This document shows, in pieces, positions 1-7,931 of a stretch of DNA of 64,000 bases. The stretch is taken from contig CAZLAW010000001.1 in the NCBI GenBank assembly GCA_964557625.1, positions 1-64,000 on the forward strand, written 5' to 3'. The stretch's first letter is position 1; each line of letters opens with the position of its first letter. The notes under the pieces are model-generated. The model ran no database searches. It was not told the origin of the DNA and was given only the letters and a program-made list of their open reading frames with translations. The DNA comes from Marinicella sp964557625. GTDB lineage: Bacteria; Pseudomonadota; Gammaproteobacteria; Xanthomonadales; Marinicellaceae. The position numbers and the translations under genes were made by a program.

Positions 1-50
1 CTGTTGCCGCCGTGAAAGGGCGGAGTCCTAGGCCACTAGACGAAGGGGAC
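1..50 (-). tRNA. tRNA-Glu (TTC), partial
   Basis: This is the 5' 50 bases of a tRNA-Glu; the 3' end lies outside the window. The acceptor 5' strand, D arm, anticodon arm with a TTC anticodon and the start of the variable region match the complete tRNA-Glu at 114-189 throughout the visible part. It is the last of three tRNA genes read from the same direction. Confidence 0.93.
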
Positions 51-113
51 ACAAGAACATTTCCGATGATAACACTTAACTCTATGAATCTTTATGTATC
101 GGCTGCATAAAGA

Positions 114-189
114 TGGCGTCCCCTAGGGGACTCGAACCCCTGTTGCCGCCGTGAAAGGGCGGAGTCCTAGGCCACTAGACGAAGGGGAC
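114..189 (-). tRNA. tRNA-Glu (TTC)
   Basis: Complete 76-base tRNA including an encoded CCA (TGG at 114-116 on the plus strand). The seven-base acceptor stem GTCCCCT pairs with AGGGGAC, and the anticodon loop CTTTCAC carries TTC. It sits between the partial copy and tRNA-Ala in a short tandem cluster, and probably shares their promoter. Confidence 0.96.
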
Positions 190-218
190 GCAAGGACTTT
201 TGTTATAAAACTCTTTGT

Positions 219-294
219 TGGTGGAGCTAAGCGGGATCGAACCGCTGACCTCAACACTGCCAGTGTTGCGCTCTCCCAGCTGAGCTATAGCCCC
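219..294 (-). tRNA. tRNA-Ala (GGC)
   Basis: Complete 76-base tRNA with encoded CCA. The acceptor GGGGCTA pairs with TAGCTCC (one G-U), the anticodon stem is CAACA/TGTTG, and the loop CTGGCAG gives anticodon GGC. It is the first gene of the tRNA cluster and lies just downstream of the promoter at 310-338. Confidence 0.96.
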
Positions 295-309
295 ACAAAG
301 AGGTTGCGT

Positions 310-338
310 ATTATCATCATTTATCCAAAGATAGTCAA
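310..338 (-). promoter_or_regulatory. sigma-70 promoter of the tRNA cluster
   Basis: Read on the minus strand, TTGACT (333-338) and GATAAT (310-315) are separated by exactly 17 bases. Transcription would begin about seven bases further on, a few bases before the tRNA-Ala gene. This is a good match to the consensus. It falls in the 70-base gap between queD and the tRNA genes. Confidence 0.7.
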
Positions 339-364
339 TTAAAATCAGTAGGTTTTTTTAAATT

Positions 365-724
365 TTAGTCATCACCACGGTAGATGCAGCCTGAGGTGCA
401 GGTTTCACACACTTCGACTTGTGACAGTTGTGGTAATTGCGGTTTGAGCGCACGCCAAATCCATTGCGCCAGGCGTTCACTGGTGGGGTTTTCAAGACCT
501 TTAACGTGATTCAGGCACTGGTGGTCTAATTGCTCAAAAAGTGGTTTAAATGCGGACTTAATATCCGCAAAATCGATAATCCAGCCACTGTCCTTACCGG
601 GCTTACCACTCACCGTGATAATGACTTTAAAGGAATGGCCATGTAAACGACCGCATTTATGACCTTCAGGCACATTCGGTAACCAATGAGCCGATTCTAA
701 GTAAAACTCTTTATAAATATCCAT
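365..724 (-). CDS. queD: 6-carboxytetrahydropterin synthase QueD
   Basis: QueD converts 7,8-dihydroneopterin triphosphate to 6-carboxy-5,6,7,8-tetrahydropterin in the queuosine/7-deazaguanine pathway. At 119 residues it has the usual single T-fold length. Visible are the zinc-binding histidines (SAH near the N-terminus and HGH after CGRL), the active-site cysteine in GHKCGRLHGH, and a C-terminal ETCTSGCIY region. The start codon abuts the stop codon of fur, so the two are probably co-transcribed. No other queuosine gene is nearby. Confidence 0.92.
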   Translation of the reverse strand: MDIYKEFYLESAHWLPNVPEGHKCGRLHGHSFKVIITVSGKPGKDSGWIIDFADIKSAFKPLFEQLDHQCLNHVKGLENPTSERLAQWIWRALKPQLPQLSQVEVCETCTSGCIYRGDD

Positions 725-1126
725 TTATTTTTTCTTTTTTACGTAAAGAACCATTTTATGGTCTATCAAATCATAACCATGCTCATTGGCGATTTTTTCC
801 TGGAGTTTTTCTAATTGTTCATCATAAAACTCGATCACTTTGCCACTGTTGATATCCACCATATGATCATGATGCTCACCGGTGTCAATTTCAAACACCG
901 CCTGATTTTCTTCAAACTGATGTTTCATCACCAGGCCGGCGGTTTCAAACTGATTTAATACCCGATAAATGGTCGCCAGACCTAAATCCTGATCGGCCAT
1001 TTTCATTTCAGTGAATATATCTTCAGCAGTATAATGCTTACCCTTATTGGCTGTCAGGAATTCTAAAATTTGCAGCCGGGGCAAAGTCACCTTTAAACCG
1101 GCTTCTTTGATTTCATTTTTTGCCAT
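725..1126 (-). CDS. fur: ferric uptake regulator Fur
   Basis: Fur is the Fe(II)-responsive repressor of iron uptake and related genes. The 133-residue protein has the N-terminal winged helix (LPRLQILEFL, DLGLATIYRVLNQFE) followed by the dimerisation domain with the metal motif HHDHMVDINSGKVIEF. The E. coli protein has two cysteines (CxxC) just after HHDH; here those positions are D and S, and the whole protein contains no cysteine. P. aeruginosa Fur likewise ends in a short YVRKKK-type tail and lacks the full CxxC, so function is likely kept. The gene is divergent from bamE, a conserved arrangement. Confidence 0.93.
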   Translation of the reverse strand: MAKNEIKEAGLKVTLPRLQILEFLTANKGKHYTAEDIFTEMKMADQDLGLATIYRVLNQFETAGLVMKHQFEENQAVFEIDTGEHHDHMVDINSGKVIEFYDEQLEKLQEKIANEHGYDLIDHKMVLYVKKKK

Positions 1127-1196
1127 GTTAATTTTTAACTGTTATTTGATTAAATTTATTGTATCATTTGGCACACAAATTTGGACAATATTACCC

Positions 1197-1520
1197 ATGA
1201 AAAGCATTTCAATCAAAATTATTCTACTCGCCATTCTGTTGAGTTTAACCGCCTGTTACAAAACCCCGATTCAACAGGGGAATATTCTCAAACAAGAAGA
1301 CATCAATGAAATTAAACCCGGCATGACCAAAAAACAAGTGGCCATCATCTTAGGTACGCCCGCCATCGCCGACCCTTTTAACCAGGATCGCTGGGATTAT
1401 ATCAACACATCTAAAGTAAAAGGCGAGTTTAAAAAACTCAAAAAACTCACCTTATACTTTGAGGACAATGAATTGGTCAGAACCGAAGGTAATTATTTCC
1501 CTGAAGATGATAAGGAGTAA
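1197..1520 (+). CDS. bamE: outer membrane assembly lipoprotein BamE
   Basis: BamE (SmpA) is the small lipoprotein of the outer-membrane beta-barrel assembly complex. I chose the ATG at 1197 rather than upstream in-frame starts because it gives a proper lipoprotein signal: MKSISIKI, a hydrophobic run, then LTAC as lipobox. The 107-residue precursor has the SmpA/OmlA core (EIKPGMTKKQVAIILGTP, then WDYINT and LTLYFEDN). It is divergent from fur, as in Pseudomonas and relatives. Confidence 0.92.
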   Translation: MKSISIKIILLAILLSLTACYKTPIQQGNILKQEDINEIKPGMTKKQVAIILGTPAIADPFNQDRWDYINTSKVKGEFKKLKKLTLYFEDNELVRTEGNYFPEDDKE

Positions 1521-1540
1521 GGTTACTTTTGATAATTCTC

Positions 1541-1580
1541 ATCAGTTATCTGTCCTCCGTTTTCAGTCTTCTGTCCTCTG
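1541..1580. repeat. TCTGTCCTC-type interspersed repeat
   Basis: A 40-base pyrimidine-rich stretch with iterated CTGTCCTC/CTTCTGTCCTCTG units. A closely related tandem version, also preceded by ATCAGT, occurs at 41919-41960. It lies in the convergent bamE/rnfH intergenic region and has no coding potential. Confidence 0.6.
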
Positions 1581-1583
1581 AAA

Positions 1584-1662
1584 TACCGGTAACCAGTGTC
1601 TTTAAGAAACAGAATAAATGTCTTTGTACTCTTTGTGAATACTTGGTGATCTTAGTGGTTAA
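1584..1662. repeat. composite REP-like and TTAACCACA-type repeat remnant
   Basis: CCGGTAACCAGTGTCTTT (1586-1603) resembles the palindrome-plus-TCTTT units at 41819-41851 and 44135-44166. The following segment with CTTTGTG motifs ending in TAGTGGTTAA (to 1662) resembles the right end of the element at 44201-44305. It appears to be a decayed or partial copy. Confidence 0.5.
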
Positions 1663-1678
1663 TAAAATCAAGTCCAAG

Positions 1679-1960
1679 CTATTTTGTTTTATTCCTCTCG
1701 GCTATTTCACGTCTTTTGGCTTTCGGATCGGCAATCAAAGGTCGGTATATTTCGATGCGATCACCATTTTTCAGACGATAATCCAAGGGCTTAATCTGAC
1801 TAAAAATACCCACTTTATTCCTGGCCAAATCAATCTCCGGATATTGCGTCATAACACCTGATTGGGTAATCGCTTGCTCAATCGTGGTACCGGGTTTAAC
1901 CACCATTTCAATCAACTTCTGCTGTTCCGGTGTGGCATAAATCACCTCGATATTAAGCAT
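1679..1960 (-). CDS. rnfH: RnfH family protein
   Basis: Small ubiquitin-fold protein (UPF0125/RnfH), 93 residues from the ATG ending at 1960. That start has a GGGG ribosome-binding sequence about six bases upstream; an ATG two codons earlier lies directly against it. Conserved features are the N-terminal IEVIYATPEQQ, the central VGIFSQIKPLDYRLKNGDRIEIYRPL and the basic tail with DPKAKRREIA. It overlaps the end of ratA and forms the usual ratA-rnfH pair. Its molecular role is not established. Confidence 0.88.
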   Translation of the reverse strand: MLNIEVIYATPEQQKLIEMVVKPGTTIEQAITQSGVMTQYPEIDLARNKVGIFSQIKPLDYRLKNGDRIEIYRPLIADPKAKRREIAERNKTK

Positions 1961-2393
1961 ACACATCCCCGGCTCTTCTCACAAAGTCACTGACCAGTTG
2001 TGAGGCCACCTGATCAAAACCTTTGGCAAACATCCGTCCAATCATTTTTGATTTAATCTCGTAAGATAATTCCAGTTGGACCTTAGAGCCCAATTCGGAT
2101 AATTGAATGAATCGCCAATAGCCTTGCAAACGTCGAAAAGGGCCTTTAGATAAAGTCATGGCCACTGCTAAAAACTCAGTGTCATCAATCAGGGTGTTAA
2201 TGGTACTAAAATCCACCCGGATGCCTTTGATTTTAACCTGCATACCCGCTTCATAGCCGGTGGCAAAAGAATCAAGGATATAACCGTGCTCACACCATTT
2301 CAAAAACTCCGGATAAGCCGGTACATTATTGACCAACTGCCGCATATCATGGGCGCTATACGGTACAATGGCAGATTTGATAATCTCAGTCAT
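1953..2393 (-). CDS. ratA: RatA family protein (START-like, ribosome association toxin)
   Basis: RatA is a START/coenzyme Q-binding-fold protein that in E. coli binds 50S subunits and blocks 70S formation; homologues such as Coq10 bind quinone. The 146-residue protein shows the family pattern SAIVPYSAHDMRQLVNNV, YPEFLKWCEHG, SKGPFRRLQGYWRF and the C-terminal SQLVSDFVRRA. It is divergent from smpB, which is the classical neighbourhood. Confidence 0.9.
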   Translation of the reverse strand: MTEIIKSAIVPYSAHDMRQLVNNVPAYPEFLKWCEHGYILDSFATGYEAGMQVKIKGIRVDFSTINTLIDDTEFLAVAMTLSKGPFRRLQGYWRFIQLSELGSKVQLELSYEIKSKMIGRMFAKGFDQVASQLVSDFVRRAGDVYA

Positions 2394-2479
2394 TTTGCTT
2401 GAAATCGTCGCTTAACGTGACCACTTTGGTAAAATAAAGGCGGTATTTTAACAGAACCCGGGAACACAATATTTAATTT

Positions 2480-2953
2480 ATGGCTAAAGCAAAGAAAAAC
2501 AATAACACCATTATTGTCAATAAAAAAGCCTCACACGAATACCATTTTATCGAGGAATTTGAAGCCGGACTTGAACTACAGGGCTGGGAAGTCAAAGCCC
2601 TGCGCGCGGGAAAAGTCAGCCTGGCCGAAAGTTATGTCTATATTAAACAAGGCGAAGTGTTTTTGACCAACTGTCACATCACCCCGCTGGACACCGCTTC
2701 CACCCACATAGAACCTGACAGCAACAGGCTAAAGAAATTACTGTTGCACAAGCATGAAATTGATTATTTAATCGGTGCGATCGAACGCAAAGGCCTGACC
2801 CTGGTGGCCAGAAGCCTCTACTGGAAAAAGGGTAATGTGAAATTAAAATTGATCTTGGCCCAAGGCAAAAAACTATACGATAAACGCGCGGACAAAAAAG
2901 ACAAAGACTGGAACCGCCAGAAACAACGCATTCTTAAAGAAGGGCGATATTAA
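2480..2953 (+). CDS. smpB: SsrA-binding protein SmpB
   Basis: SmpB binds tmRNA and brings it to stalled ribosomes for trans-translation. The 157-residue protein has the expected oligonucleotide-binding core (KKASHEYHFIEEFEAGLELQ, WEVKALRAGKVSLAESY) and a basic C-terminal tail (KKLYDKRADKKDKDWNRQK) that folds in the decoding centre. No ssrA gene was recognised immediately downstream, where it often lies. The stop codon falls in the loop of a hairpin (2940-2962). Confidence 0.95.
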   Translation: MAKAKKNNNTIIVNKKASHEYHFIEEFEAGLELQGWEVKALRAGKVSLAESYVYIKQGEVFLTNCHITPLDTASTHIEPDSNRLKKLLLHKHEIDYLIGAIERKGLTLVARSLYWKKGNVKLKLILAQGKKLYDKRADKKDKDWNRQKQRILKEGRY

Positions 2954-2962
2954 ATCGCCCTT
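2940..2962. terminator. hairpin between convergent smpB and pilE
   Basis: AAGGGCGAT (2940-2948) pairs perfectly with ATCGCCCTT (2954-2962) around a five-base loop that contains the smpB stop codon. It lies between the convergent ends of smpB and pilE and could act in both directions. A strong T-run is lacking; on the minus strand it is followed by a short T-rich stretch. Confidence 0.45.
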
Positions 2963-2982
2963 ACATTCTCGACCATCTCATT

Positions 2983-3381
2983 TTACTGCCAGCATTCAAG
3001 CGGTGTTTTTTGACCTAAATTATTGTATCTAATCACCGGACAGGCTTTATCATCTGTTTGACCACCGATGGCTGTGGCTATTAAAGTCCATCCACCGCCC
3101 GTATTGGCGGTGATTTGATAGTCATCCCAGGTTAGGTAACTGGCATTTAAGTTCAAGTTATTACCACCCCCCGTTAAACCATTGGGATAACGATTGGTGT
3201 TGGCATAAAACTTCTCAAACATCCCGGCGATTTCCAGCAGTCGATTCTGGGCTTCGGCTCTTCTGCTTTCTAACACATATTGACGGTAATTGGGTATGGC
3301 ATAGGCTGCCAACATTGCCACAATGGCAATCACCACCAAGAGTTCAATTAAGCTAAAGCCTTTATATTTACGATTTAACAT
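2983..3381 (-). CDS. pilE: type IV minor pilin PilE
   Basis: A 132-residue type IV prepilin. The leader is short and basic (MLNRKYKG), followed by the PilD cleavage site and hydrophobic helix FSLIELLVVIAIVAMLAAYA with Glu5. The C-terminal region has two cysteines (KACPV and LECWQ) likely forming the D-region disulphide. As last gene of the minor-pilin operon it corresponds to PilE of P. aeruginosa. Its start overlaps the stop of the preceding gene by one base. Confidence 0.9.
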   Translation of the reverse strand: MLNRKYKGFSLIELLVVIAIVAMLAAYAIPNYRQYVLESRRAEAQNRLLEIAGMFEKFYANTNRYPNGLTGGGNNLNLNASYLTWDDYQITANTGGGWTLIATAIGGQTDDKACPVIRYNNLGQKTPLECWQ

Positions 3382-3719
3382 TATTCTGCCTGTGGTTCTT
3401 GTGCTACAAAGATTAATTTAAAATCATCACGCTGATTTATGTCACTTTGGTAAAGGTTGAAAAAGTATGTTTCACCCACTTCCAGGTCATATATATCCAG
3501 CATTTTATCCGCATCTTCATACTGATATAAGGCGTTTTTTAAATCCGGCTCATAACGATATCGTTGATTATTAAATACCACCTGGCGATTAGCCGTATTA
3601 ACTTCTTGTAAAGTCGCTTCAACCAAACGACTGACAGACTTGTTTTGAGCATTGATACCAGTTGCAATGAACAAAGATAACAAGAAAATCAAAGTTAATT
3701 TAAAATGAAAAGTGTTCAT
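3381..3719 (-). CDS. PilY2-like small exported protein
   Basis: A 112-residue protein with an N-terminal signal peptide (hydrophobic run ending ATGINA). The mature part is a small, probably all-beta domain with a QRYRYEPDLK motif. Sequence alone does not identify it. Its place between pilY1 and pilE, its size and its export signal match pilY2 of the Pseudomonas fimU-pilV-pilW-pilX-pilY1-pilY2-pilE operon, whose function is poorly known. A role in pilus assembly is inferred from context. Confidence 0.65.
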   Translation of the reverse strand: MNTFHFKLTLIFLLSLFIATGINAQNKSVSRLVEATLQEVNTANRQVVFNNQRYRYEPDLKNALYQYEDADKMLDIYDLEVGETYFFNLYQSDINQRDDFKLIFVAQEPQAE

Positions 3720-3728
3720 AGTCCTACC

Positions 3729-6700
3729 TTATTCAGTTAATAAATTGGTCCAATTGCGACGACGCCAGTTATAGCCTTTGAGAATAATAGGATCCAACTG
3801 TGATGCTGCAGTGCCTTCGACAGGAATGAAAATTTCACCCAATCTGTCTTTTAATATATTCACCCCACCAATGATTAAATCATTAATTAACAACCCAGTT
3901 CCTTCTTCTATGAGACCGCCATTTCTGAGTCTGAATATATTACCCACTCTTGGTGTTCCGCCTGTTAGCGGATTAAAGGCAGAAATCCAACTACGTCCAC
4001 CGGCCTCACAAGGATCAATGCCTGCAGTTACGGTCGTCGGTGCGATAAGCACTTGATTAGCTAACAATGTTAACGGATTAGCCAGTCGTTCACCCTGCTC
4101 CGGCAACTTAACCCGCCATCCTTTCTTAGTCATCAGATCAACTGGATAGTCAGAAAGTGTACGAATTCCCCCATTAGTAGAAAATACCTGCTCAACAAAA
4201 TCACCACTGGTTATGTTCAGGTCTTGATTAGTTGAAGCGAGACCATCCATTACACCCACCATATACTGTTCAGCTGGTAAATTAATAGACCGATCTGGTA
4301 TTTCAATATATTTACCTGTACCGAACATAACCATCACATCTTTTTGATTAGAACGGTAGTTTCTGGGTATCGCAACCACTTTGGGTTTGGTGGTTATGGG
4401 TCGGTGTTTTTTCGTGTTGGCTTTGACCAAACGGGTAATTGACGAGGACCAATCAGAGTAATTAGGACTGGTCAAATCAAAACGCCATAAATTACCGTAC
4501 AAATCACCGGCGTAAGCATAATCCCCTCCCTGGTCTATACCTACCCCCACACCGCCTGTTTTGTCAGCATAGATGGAATCAACAACCACAGCAGAAGCCA
4601 GTCCGTTAGGATTAACCGGGGATCCCTCACCGGTGTCTAATTTGGCCAATAGTTTTCCATCCTTAAGTCTTACGACATATAAAACGGCATTACCACTGCC
4701 TGACACATTTAGATCATCAGGGTTTGATGGGTCATCTGTCCAGTTTTGGGTGTTATTATAACCATTAGGCAACAACGCAACCCACTCACCGGTGCTGCTG
4801 ATTCTGGTTATGGTGGCTTGACCGTAGGAATAACCCATATCGGGATCATCTTCATCAGTGAATTCCCACAACACTTTAGGGGTGGTGGATGGGCCATCTG
4901 TAACATCCAATGCGAAAAAGGCCTGCCCACCATAACGCATGCCGCCAATTAAGACGGTACGCCATTTATTATTAAAATAAACATCCCGAACAATAGGGGT
5001 GTTATCAACATACGACCAATGTTTAAATTGCGGATTAGCCAACCGATGAATATTGTCAAAGGCCTTACTGGGGATAAACGACCAATATTCCCGGGTGGTG
5101 GTTGGGTCTTCTGCATCAAATGCGTGCAGCATGCCACTGTTGGAGCCCACATACAAAACATTGTGTCTGTTTTGTTTCGCAATTTGAAAATCTAAATAAC
5201 CGTTACCATTTGCGGCTGCCAGTTGTTCTGGTGTGCCTACCGGCCAGTCTCCGTCTTCAAAGCCCGCATTGGGCCCTCTGACAACAGATGGACTGCCATG
5301 CACGATATCCGCCAGAATACTGCTGCGATTACGCAAAACGCCGCCCTGAGCAATTTCATTACTCTGATCACCGATAATATAATCAATAAGTTCATTCACC
5401 GACACGCCTGTTTGGCTCATCAAGTCACTGGCTTGGTTCGCTAACTGACTTTTCAATGAAGCCGGCATACCGGTGTTGAAAGGCACCAAATCCAACGACT
5501 TATCATACGTGTAAATGTTGCGGATGGACTGCTTTGTGACATGGGTGCCGGTGGCGGCACATAAACCACCGGTTAAGACACATGATGCATCCCATTTAGC
5601 AGTTCCAAAGCTTCCGTCCGCATTCACTTCTCTGGCTATCAGGTTTCCTGACCATTTGGAAGAATCAAAACCCGGTGAAAATGCCAGCGTATTGTTGGTA
5701 ATAACGCCTGATGAAATGGTGGATGAACTACCCCGTGACAACCGCTCCAAAATATCATTCACCACATTGTTTAAAGCTTTAATCAGTTCTTCCGGGTCAT
5801 TGGCGCTGAAGAAATCGCCGCGACTGTTGATAGAACTGTGCCAGACATCATCAATATTATTATTCGGCCAGGAACAACTGCCGTCGCGTAAGGCCTGATA
5901 AACTGCTTCTTTCGGATCACTAATGGAATTTGTCACACATGATGCGCCACCGGCCATCTGATCAAGTACGAGAGATGATTCCAAACCCATACCGACATTG
6001 TAGGTCACCACATGCTGCCAATAGGCAGGATTATTTCTCGGATTCCAGACAAACTCATCATTCGCCCATTCATCGGTGTTACCACCGAAATTAATATTGG
6101 CACCGGATGCATTCTTGTAATCTTTTTTATAACGTTTAACATTATTATTAAGACTGGGCATCAAATCATTGGCCCAGTAATGGAAAGCAACATCCGCTAA
6201 GCTGTTGTTGTCACCGCTGTAAGGATAAATTACTTGTTCACCTGTGCCATTATATGAGCCGTACTTTGGACCAGGTTGTGTCGTGGTACCAGTGTCACCG
6301 GGTAACGTGCTTAAGGATTGATTATCATGTTTAAACCCAGACGGATTTGAAAAACCACCATTCCACTCACCATCTGAGACCGCAATATGGAAGTTTTGTT
6401 GACAGGATAATTGGGTATTAAAATCAACTGAGTCATAACTACTGCTTTGCTCAAATAACTGACCCGCACGTTTAAAAGCGTTTCTTAAGGGTGTTCCGCC
6501 ATTGGTCGGCGATTTAAAAAGCCATTCATAGAAGTTATCACGGTGAGTATTTTCAAATTTTGACAAATTATTTAGTGTTGTATCTTTATGCAGGCTCTGC
6601 CAGTCAATTTTAAAACTGGGACCGAAACCGGCAAAAGCACGACTAATAGAGGCTCTGGCTAACTTCATGCGGCTATTGTAATAAGAATACCAATTAGCAA

Positions 6701-7295
6701 AGTTCTGTAATTCATTCGCATCATGAATATAATTAACTGTAAAAGTACCATTGGCATGTTTAGTTAAATAGAAAGCCCTCGTGCCGGCATTGGACCAATT
6801 TGGATGATAGTTTGTATAGGTATAATCATCAATCCAATTTTGATTAACATTATTAACACCGGTGCGTTTGAAGTTTATCCGGACATTATCATCCCAACGA
6901 TTATAAAGATATTCATTAATAGGAATATATTTTGTCGTTAAATTTATGGTAGCATTCATATTATTAGGATAACCGTCCACCCAAGCATTATAAGGATCAG
7001 AATTAGGCATTTGACTACCATCGGCCTTAATCGGCGGGGTGTACTTAATATTCGGGTTGTAATAGATTCGGTTCTCGGTCGGTGTCACAAAATTATTCCC
7101 ACTGCTATTTCCCATATAGCCCCACGCCATACTGCCTGAGTCATCTAAAGTCACCGCAATCGCAGGCGGAACCGTTTGATTCAGAAACAACGGATCATGT
7201 GATAGCTGTAGTAAAGAAGCTTTGGCCGGAGTTACGCCGGCTAACACGCAGATGGTAAAAATACCAAAAAGTGTAAATACTCTGTTATTATACAT
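3729..7295 (-). CDS. pilY1: type IV pilus tip adhesin / biogenesis factor PilY1
   Basis: PilY1 primes pilus assembly with the minor pilins and acts as a tip adhesin and mechanosensor. The 1188-residue protein has a signal peptide (cleavage after PAKA, about residue 26). A von Willebrand A-like N-terminal half carries a metal-ion-dependent adhesion motif DDSGSM at 51-56. The C-terminal PilY1 beta-propeller region is marked by VLYVGSNSGMLHAFDAED, REYWSFIPSKAF and YAGDLYGNLWRFDL. GAGGT lies just ahead of the ATG. It follows pilX by 12 bases. Confidence 0.93.
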   Translation of the reverse strand: MYNNRVFTLFGIFTICVLAGVTPAKASLLQLSHDPLFLNQTVPPAIAVTLDDSGSMAWGYMGNSSGNNFVTPTENRIYYNPNIKYTPPIKADGSQMPNSDPYNAWVDGYPNNMNATINLTTKYIPINEYLYNRWDDNVRINFKRTGVNNVNQNWIDDYTYTNYHPNWSNAGTRAFYLTKHANGTFTVNYIHDANELQNFANWYSYYNSRMKLARASISRAFAGFGPSFKIDWQSLHKDTTLNNLSKFENTHRDNFYEWLFKSPTNGGTPLRNAFKRAGQLFEQSSSYDSVDFNTQLSCQQNFHIAVSDGEWNGGFSNPSGFKHDNQSLSTLPGDTGTTTQPGPKYGSYNGTGEQVIYPYSGDNNSLADVAFHYWANDLMPSLNNNVKRYKKDYKNASGANINFGGNTDEWANDEFVWNPRNNPAYWQHVVTYNVGMGLESSLVLDQMAGGASCVTNSISDPKEAVYQALRDGSCSWPNNNIDDVWHSSINSRGDFFSANDPEELIKALNNVVNDILERLSRGSSSTISSGVITNNTLAFSPGFDSSKWSGNLIAREVNADGSFGTAKWDASCVLTGGLCAATGTHVTKQSIRNIYTYDKSLDLVPFNTGMPASLKSQLANQASDLMSQTGVSVNELIDYIIGDQSNEIAQGGVLRNRSSILADIVHGSPSVVRGPNAGFEDGDWPVGTPEQLAAANGNGYLDFQIAKQNRHNVLYVGSNSGMLHAFDAEDPTTTREYWSFIPSKAFDNIHRLANPQFKHWSYVDNTPIVRDVYFNNKWRTVLIGGMRYGGQAFFALDVTDGPSTTPKVLWEFTDEDDPDMGYSYGQATITRISSTGEWVALLPNGYNNTQNWTDDPSNPDDLNVSGSGNAVLYVVRLKDGKLLAKLDTGEGSPVNPNGLASAVVVDSIYADKTGGVGVGIDQGGDYAYAGDLYGNLWRFDLTSPNYSDWSSSITRLVKANTKKHRPITTKPKVVAIPRNYRSNQKDVMVMFGTGKYIEIPDRSINLPAEQYMVGVMDGLASTNQDLNITSGDFVEQVFSTNGGIRTLSDYPVDLMTKKGWRVKLPEQGERLANPLTLLANQVLIAPTTVTAGIDPCEAGGRSWISAFNPLTGGTPRVGNIFRLRNGGLIEEGTGLLINDLIIGGVNILKDRLGEIFIPVEGTAASQLDPIILKGYNWRRRNWTNLLTE

Positions 7296-7307
7296 ATTAA
7301 CCTCTAC

Positions 7308-7931
7308 TTAATTTGTTGACGAACTGCTGATAACTGCAGTAAACATGGATTGCACCAAGACAATGGTTCGTCCATCGCCACTTGCGCTTTTGCCGGTGAC
7401 TAAAAAAACTTTTTGTTCTTCCGTACTACTGGGGCCGCCTGTTTCATCGTCATCTCTTGAACCATCATAAACGGCTTTATAGGGTAATTCCTCAATAATA
7501 TATTGAGGTTGCTGTGAAAGTGCACCGTTATATGATGACGTTGTAAAATCATTGCTATGCACTGTTCCTGCCGCACTGTTCCAATTTCTTTGCTTAAACA
7601 ACTCAACGATTGGATTGACCGGCGCCGAAGGGTCATCGATGGATGTGAGCTGAGAATATAAATTAAACAAGGACCCTGTTGGGGTACCGAAGGCCTGCAC
7701 TGAATTGGTTGAATCTATTAAATTATATAAGAAAGATTCACCGGCACGTACCGCCGAATTAGCACCGGCCATGGCCAAGCTCCGATTGTGTAAGCCTGCG
7801 GCCATCTTTTCTTGCAGCATGGTGCCTTTCATACCGACATATCCCATCAAAGTTATAATCAACAATAATATCAAACCCACGGCCAAAGCCGCGCCTTGTT
7901 GCTGTTTATAAGATGACTTTATTTGCTTCAT
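7308..7931 (-). CDS. pilX: type IV minor pilin PilX
   Basis: A 207-residue PilX family protein. The leader KQQQGAALAVGLILLLIITLM has the prepilin-like Gly-Ala junction of PilX but lacks the usual Glu5, as is typical for PilX/GspK-like tip subunits. The motif MLQEKMAAGLHNRSLA is characteristic of the PilX N-terminal domain. Its ATG overlaps the pilW stop (ATGA), indicating translational coupling. Confidence 0.9.
   Translation of the reverse strand: MKQIKSSYKQQQGAALAVGLILLLIITLMGYVGMKGTMLQEKMAAGLHNRSLAMAGANSAVRAGESFLYNLIDSTNSVQAFGTPTGSLFNLYSQLTSIDDPSAPVNPIVELFKQRNWNSAAGTVHSNDFTTSSYNGALSQQPQYIIEELPYKAVYDGSRDDDETGGPSSTEEQKVFLVTGKSASGDGRTIVLVQSMFTAVISSSSTN

Noticed and set aside
151..342. Plus-strand frame of 63 codons over the tRNA genes
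   Set aside because: It lies across tRNA-Glu and tRNA-Ala on the opposite strand and is a by-product of their sequence.
1529..1861. Plus-strand 110-codon frame after bamE
   Set aside because: It covers the repeats and the reverse strand of rnfH; the composition is not protein-like and rnfH is well supported.
1541..1960. Tandem CTGTCCTC units as a possible CRISPR array
   Set aside because: Units are 7-8 bases without spacers of constant length; no cas genes are nearby.
4949..5182. Shadow frames within pilY1
   Set aside because: All other frames in 3729-7295 are contained in pilY1, which is continuous and has full domain structure.
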